Source of the DNA: JBJXGE01 sp046154185
GTDB taxonomy: Bacteria; Planctomycetota; UBA8108; UBA1146; JAJFFE01
Length of the DNA: 53,068 nt
Assembly: GCA_046154185.1 (NCBI GenBank)
Contig: JBJXGE010000100.1
Coordinates: 1-53,068 of the forward strand
Direction: 5' to 3'
The translations under genes were made by a program, and so were the position numbers. Shown here in pieces: positions 49,955-53,068 of the stretch (the first letter of the stretch is position 1; each line of letters begins with the position of its first letter). The notes below the pieces were generated by a model. That model was given only the letters and a program-made list of their open reading frames with translations. It did not search any database and was not told the DNA's origin.

Positions 49955-52921
49955 ATGAGGATGACTCGGCTCTTTTTCGTGCTCTCGAGTTTGATGCTGA
50001 TGAGTTACGAAGCTGCACCGTGTGGGGCGCAGAACATACTGTTCTTAGATATGAACAACGGCACGGCCGCGACAGATGCGCTCAACGCTCAGGGGCTCAC
50101 GTTCACGGTCGTCACGCTGGACGCTGAGTTCAACGCGGAGCTCACTAGCGGCACGCAATGGGACTTGGTTCTCGTCGCGAACAGTTGCTGCGGTTTCGCG
50201 ACGGTCAACCTCGTCAACTACATCAACAACGGCGGCAAAGCCATCGTGTCGTACTGGAACCTCGACGCGGATGCGGCGTTGAGCGCTGCGCTCGATGTCT
50301 CCGCCACGACGTCTTTCAGTGCTCCGCTCGCGATCGCGAGCTGGAACCCCACCGGAACCGTTTATTCACTTTGGTCACAGCCCATCGCAGTGGCGAGCCT
50401 GACGCTTAACGGGACGAACCCGTGGGTTGACGACGGCGACCGACTGACGGTTGGCGCCGGCGGATTCCCGGTCGGCGGATTCACGCCAACGCCGGCGGTC
50501 GCTGAAGCCGGGATTGTCATAGGAAATCAAGGGCGGACGATTTGCATCGGACATGAGTTTGATAGCCTCGTGCAAGATCGCATCCGCGATTTCCTTCGCA
50601 ACTGTCTGGCGTTTCTGCTGAATAAGCGTGTGCTGGCTTACAACGATTCTGCAGGCTTCACGACGGCCTCGTGGGATGCGTTGGACGACGAGGGTCATGT
50701 GTACACGACTGTCACGTCAGGCGCGGCTTTCAATGCCGCCTTGACGAGCGGCATCGACTGGGACCTGGTCGTGGTGGAAGTCGCCAACCTCGCGTTCACT
50801 TCCACGGATCTCGTCGCGTACATCGACGCGGGCGGCCGGGCGTTGGTCACTTATTGGACGCTGGACACTGATGCGGCGCTTCAAGCGGCGCTCGGTGTCG
50901 GCGGCGCCGTCGACTTCACAACGCCGCTGCCGATTTTCGAGTGGCCCGCAACATGGCCGCACGATGCCATCTGGACCACACCGAATGTGCTACCGGCGAC
51001 GATCACGACGGAGGCTGACCTAGCCGCTGACAATGGCGATCGCCTGACGGTCGTGGACGGAATCGCCGTCGCGGGTTTCACGGGCTCGCCGACGATCGGC
51101 CAAGCCGCTGTCGTCGTCAAAACCGGCGGCAACACGATCTGCATCGGCGAGGACTTCATTAGCTTGGCGCTTGTCGATTCGACGAACCTCATGCAGAACT
51201 GCATTCACTACCTCTGCGAGCCACCGCGGAAAATTCTCTACTTCAATTACAACACGGTGGCCACCGCTTCGCGTGACGCGCTCGACGCGGAGAACCTGCC
51301 GTACTTTCTCACGGAGAACGACTTTGACTTTAATCTGGCGCTCGCCTCGGGCGTCGATTGGGACTATGTACTGGTTGACAACCCATCAAATACCATGTCG
51401 AGCGTGCGGCTCATCGACTACGTAAACTCGGGCGGTAAGGCCTTGCTTTCGTACTGGGATCTCGACACGGATGTGGATCTGCAAGATGCGTTTCGAGTCA
51501 CCAGCGCGATCGATTTCTTCGACCCCATGGCGCTCAGCGATTGGGGCGCCTTGACATCTGTTTGGAGCGTACCCAATGTCGTCACGGGGATCGCTGCCGG
51601 CACCAGCATTTGGATCGACAACGGCGATCGACTCACCGTCGGCGACGCGAAGCCGGTCGGCGGATTCACGCCCGCACCGGTCGTCGGCCAAGCGGCGGTT
51701 GCGATCGCGAGCGGCAGCGACACGATTTGCATCGGTCATGAGTTCGACGGATTAGATCAATCATCGATTACGGATTTCCTACAGAACTGCATCCGACTCC
51801 AGTGCCCACCGCCGCCCGAGAACGACGACTGCGCGGACGCGTTCGCGATCAATGAAGGCACGTTTTTCGGCACGCTGATCGGCGCCACGAATGATGGCAC
51901 GGCGAGCTGCGGCGCGTCCGCGACGAATCCGGACATTTGGTACAGCTACACAGCGGCCATGGCCGGCGTGGTCACGGTCTCGACCTGCGGCACGCATGAC
52001 CAGTACGGGCTCGACGATGGCGTCGATACGGTACTGGCGCTCTTCAACAGTTGTGGCGGAGCGCAACTCGGGTGCGACGATGACGAGCCGATGGCATGCG
52101 GTGCGCTGAGCACCGGACTGAACCGCGACAGCCTGTTGGTTCGCAACGTCGGCGCCGGCGAAACGCTCCGGATCCGCGTTTCCAAGTTTTCAAGCGATCG
52201 CGTTGGGCCGATCGTCCTGAATCTCAGTTTCGCGGTGGCGCCACCGGCCAATGATGACTGCGCGGATTCGATTCTGGTGGGCGTCGGGACGCACCCAGGC
52301 ACGCTCGTTGGCGCGACGAATGATGACTCAGCTTCCTGCGGCGCCTCCGCGACCAACGCAGACGTGTGGTACCGCTTCACGACGGCCGTGGCCGGCACGC
52401 TGCACGCCGACACCTGCGGCAGTGCGCCGCTCGGCACGCCAGACACCGTGTTGGCGATGTTTGCGGCGTGCGGCGGCGCGGAACTCGCCTGCAACGACAA
52501 CGGACTCTTCTGCCCAGGCTCGTTGTCCGCCATCAATCTCGCGGTGAGTGCGGGTTCAACGACACTGATTCGTGTCTCGCATGCGGGCGCCAGCGCGGCC
52601 GACGATTTCCAACTCAACATCTCCTTCGTCGGCTCGGCGCCTTCATTCCGGCGCGCCGATGCGAACGGCGACGGCGCCCTCAACATTGCAGATCCGGCCT
52701 ACACGTTGAACTTTCTCTTCGTGCCGGGCAGCCCAGCACATCCCTGCCAAGACTCCGGCGACTCCAACGACTCCGGCGCCATCGACATCGCGGACGCCGT
52801 GTACTCGCTGAACTGGCTGTTCGTGGCGGGAAGTCCGCCGCCGCCGGCGCCGTTCCCAGGCTGTGGGATCGACCCCACGGCGGATGCGAGCGGCTGCGCT
52901 TCGTACCCGACGTGTCCGTAG
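49955..52921 (+). CDS. Large secreted repeat protein with C-terminal dockerin
   Basis: The predicted protein is 988 aa. After a signal peptide it has three related units of about 200 residues starting near 27, 224 and 425 (NILFLDMNNGTAATDALNAQGL, RVLAYNDSAGFTTASWDALDDE, KILYFNYNTVATASRDALDAE). Each contains a DWDLVLV strand and ends near TICIGHEF; their fold may be flavodoxin/GATase-like. From about 621 and 764 two NDDCAD...ATND..SCGASATN.D.WY modules follow, resembling PPC-type domains. From about 897 come dockerin repeats (FRRADANGDGALNIADPAY, DSNDSGAIDIADAVYSLNWLF) and a PFPGCGIDPTAD..GC tail. ATG 49955 has AGGAGG eight bases upstream; the frame upstream is non-family. The role is likely in adhesion or surface assembly. 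Confidence 0.86.
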   Translation: MRMTRLFFVLSSLMLMSYEAAPCGAQNILFLDMNNGTAATDALNAQGLTFTVVTLDAEFNAELTSGTQWDLVLVANSCCGFATVNLVNYINNGGKAIVSYWNLDADAALSAALDVSATTSFSAPLAIASWNPTGTVYSLWSQPIAVASLTLNGTNPWVDDGDRLTVGAGGFPVGGFTPTPAVAEAGIVIGNQGRTICIGHEFDSLVQDRIRDFLRNCLAFLLNKRVLAYNDSAGFTTASWDALDDEGHVYTTVTSGAAFNAALTSGIDWDLVVVEVANLAFTSTDLVAYIDAGGRALVTYWTLDTDAALQAALGVGGAVDFTTPLPIFEWPATWPHDAIWTTPNVLPATITTEADLAADNGDRLTVVDGIAVAGFTGSPTIGQAAVVVKTGGNTICIGEDFISLALVDSTNLMQNCIHYLCEPPRKILYFNYNTVATASRDALDAENLPYFLTENDFDFNLALASGVDWDYVLVDNPSNTMSSVRLIDYVNSGGKALLSYWDLDTDVDLQDAFRVTSAIDFFDPMALSDWGALTSVWSVPNVVTGIAAGTSIWIDNGDRLTVGDAKPVGGFTPAPVVGQAAVAIASGSDTICIGHEFDGLDQSSITDFLQNCIRLQCPPPPENDDCADAFAINEGTFFGTLIGATNDGTASCGASATNPDIWYSYTAAMAGVVTVSTCGTHDQYGLDDGVDTVLALFNSCGGAQLGCDDDEPMACGALSTGLNRDSLLVRNVGAGETLRIRVSKFSSDRVGPIVLNLSFAVAPPANDDCADSILVGVGTHPGTLVGATNDDSASCGASATNADVWYRFTTAVAGTLHADTCGSAPLGTPDTVLAMFAACGGAELACNDNGLFCPGSLSAINLAVSAGSTTLIRVSHAGASAADDFQLNISFVGSAPSFRRADANGDGALNIADPAYTLNFLFVPGSPAHPCQDSGDSNDSGAIDIADAVYSLNWLFVAGSPPPPAPFPGCGIDPTADASGCASYPTCP

Positions 52922-53068
52922 TCGATGCGCGCGCGATGAGCCGCTAGTGCCGTGTCAGGCAACCTTGGCCCGCTAGGTTCGAGGCAACTTGGGTTAGGCT
53001 TGGTCGCGAGCGACCGAGCGAAACCGGAGGCGACCTGCCTGGTCGTTGAGGATTTCGCGACGGAGGAG
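52922..53068. other. Window edge, no gene supported
   Basis: The final 147 bases hold an inverted element (GGTCGC...GCGACC near 53010) and a GGAGG-like run near the end that could precede a gene starting outside the window. No reading frame can be judged. Confidence 0.3.

Noticed and set aside
1..53068. rRNA, tRNA and insertion-sequence genes
   Set aside because: I saw no transposase motifs and no rRNA-like stretches. Short tRNA genes cannot be excluded by eye, but none was recognised.

Overview
The window is GC-rich, densely coded bacterial DNA. It most resembles a planctomycete or a close relative. The strongest hint is a family of secreted proteins with dockerin-like paired calcium repeats (RGDxNxDGxxNIADxI..LxxLF), together with an ExbB/ExbD module and a dockerin-tagged copper-oxidase-like protein. 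This taxonomic call is inference from gene content; there is no rRNA, tRNA or marker tree here.

Layout. 1-10.7 kb: an alpha/alpha-toroid (squalene-cyclase-like) membrane protein faces an ExbB-ExbD-ExbD-membrane protein operon, followed by a gene-poor stretch with hairpins and then two coupled TPR secretory proteins. 10.7-17.9 kb (minus strand): DUF4956, CotH-kinase/beta-helix, VTC-domain and GT4 genes form a tightly packed operon, followed by a DUF4920 protein with a tiny TPR-like ORF coupled to it. A frame-broken gene lies next to the operon. 17.9-24.1 kb: M28 peptidase, HEAT-repeat protein, thioredoxin-fold protein coupled to a DinB protein, and a vanadium-haloperoxidase/PAP2 protein. 24.3-30.7 kb: glutaminyl-tRNA synthetase and three secreted dockerin proteins. 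30.8-34.6 kb: a complete beta-lysylation cassette for elongation factor P (EpmB, EF-P, EpmA) with a coupled SDR gene. 34.6-37.1 kb: an MscS channel with a cyclic-nucleotide-binding domain, an SRPBCC protein, a small secreted protein and a dockerin relic. 37.2-45.5 kb (minus): an arginine operon argR-argG-(P-loop protein)-argC-argF'-argB-argE-argH. 45.6-48.0 kb (minus): modABC. 48.1-52.9 kb: two large secreted dockerin proteins.

The most interesting system is the arginine operon. Its carbamoyltransferase belongs to the acyl-ornithine (ArgF') class, so acylated intermediates should run through ArgB, ArgC and ArgF' to an ArgE-type deacylase, then ArgG and ArgH. No ArgA/ArgJ acyltransferase and no ArgD is present. 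In their place, overlapping argG on one side and argC on the other, sits a P-loop protein resembling DUF1611. It is a candidate for the missing acyl-glutamate-forming step or another unrecognised arginine function. The ArgF' residue that sets acetyl versus succinyl specificity is an alanine, so the acyl group cannot be read from sequence.

The second theme is export. Five intact proteins and one relic carry dockerin-like repeats. In most copies the repeats run into a Cys-containing tail (CG.DPT.D.L.C....CP), which may be part of a sorting or folding module. Start codons were chosen from Shine-Dalgarno spacing, overlaps and signal peptides. All functional calls are from reading the sequence; no database search was run.
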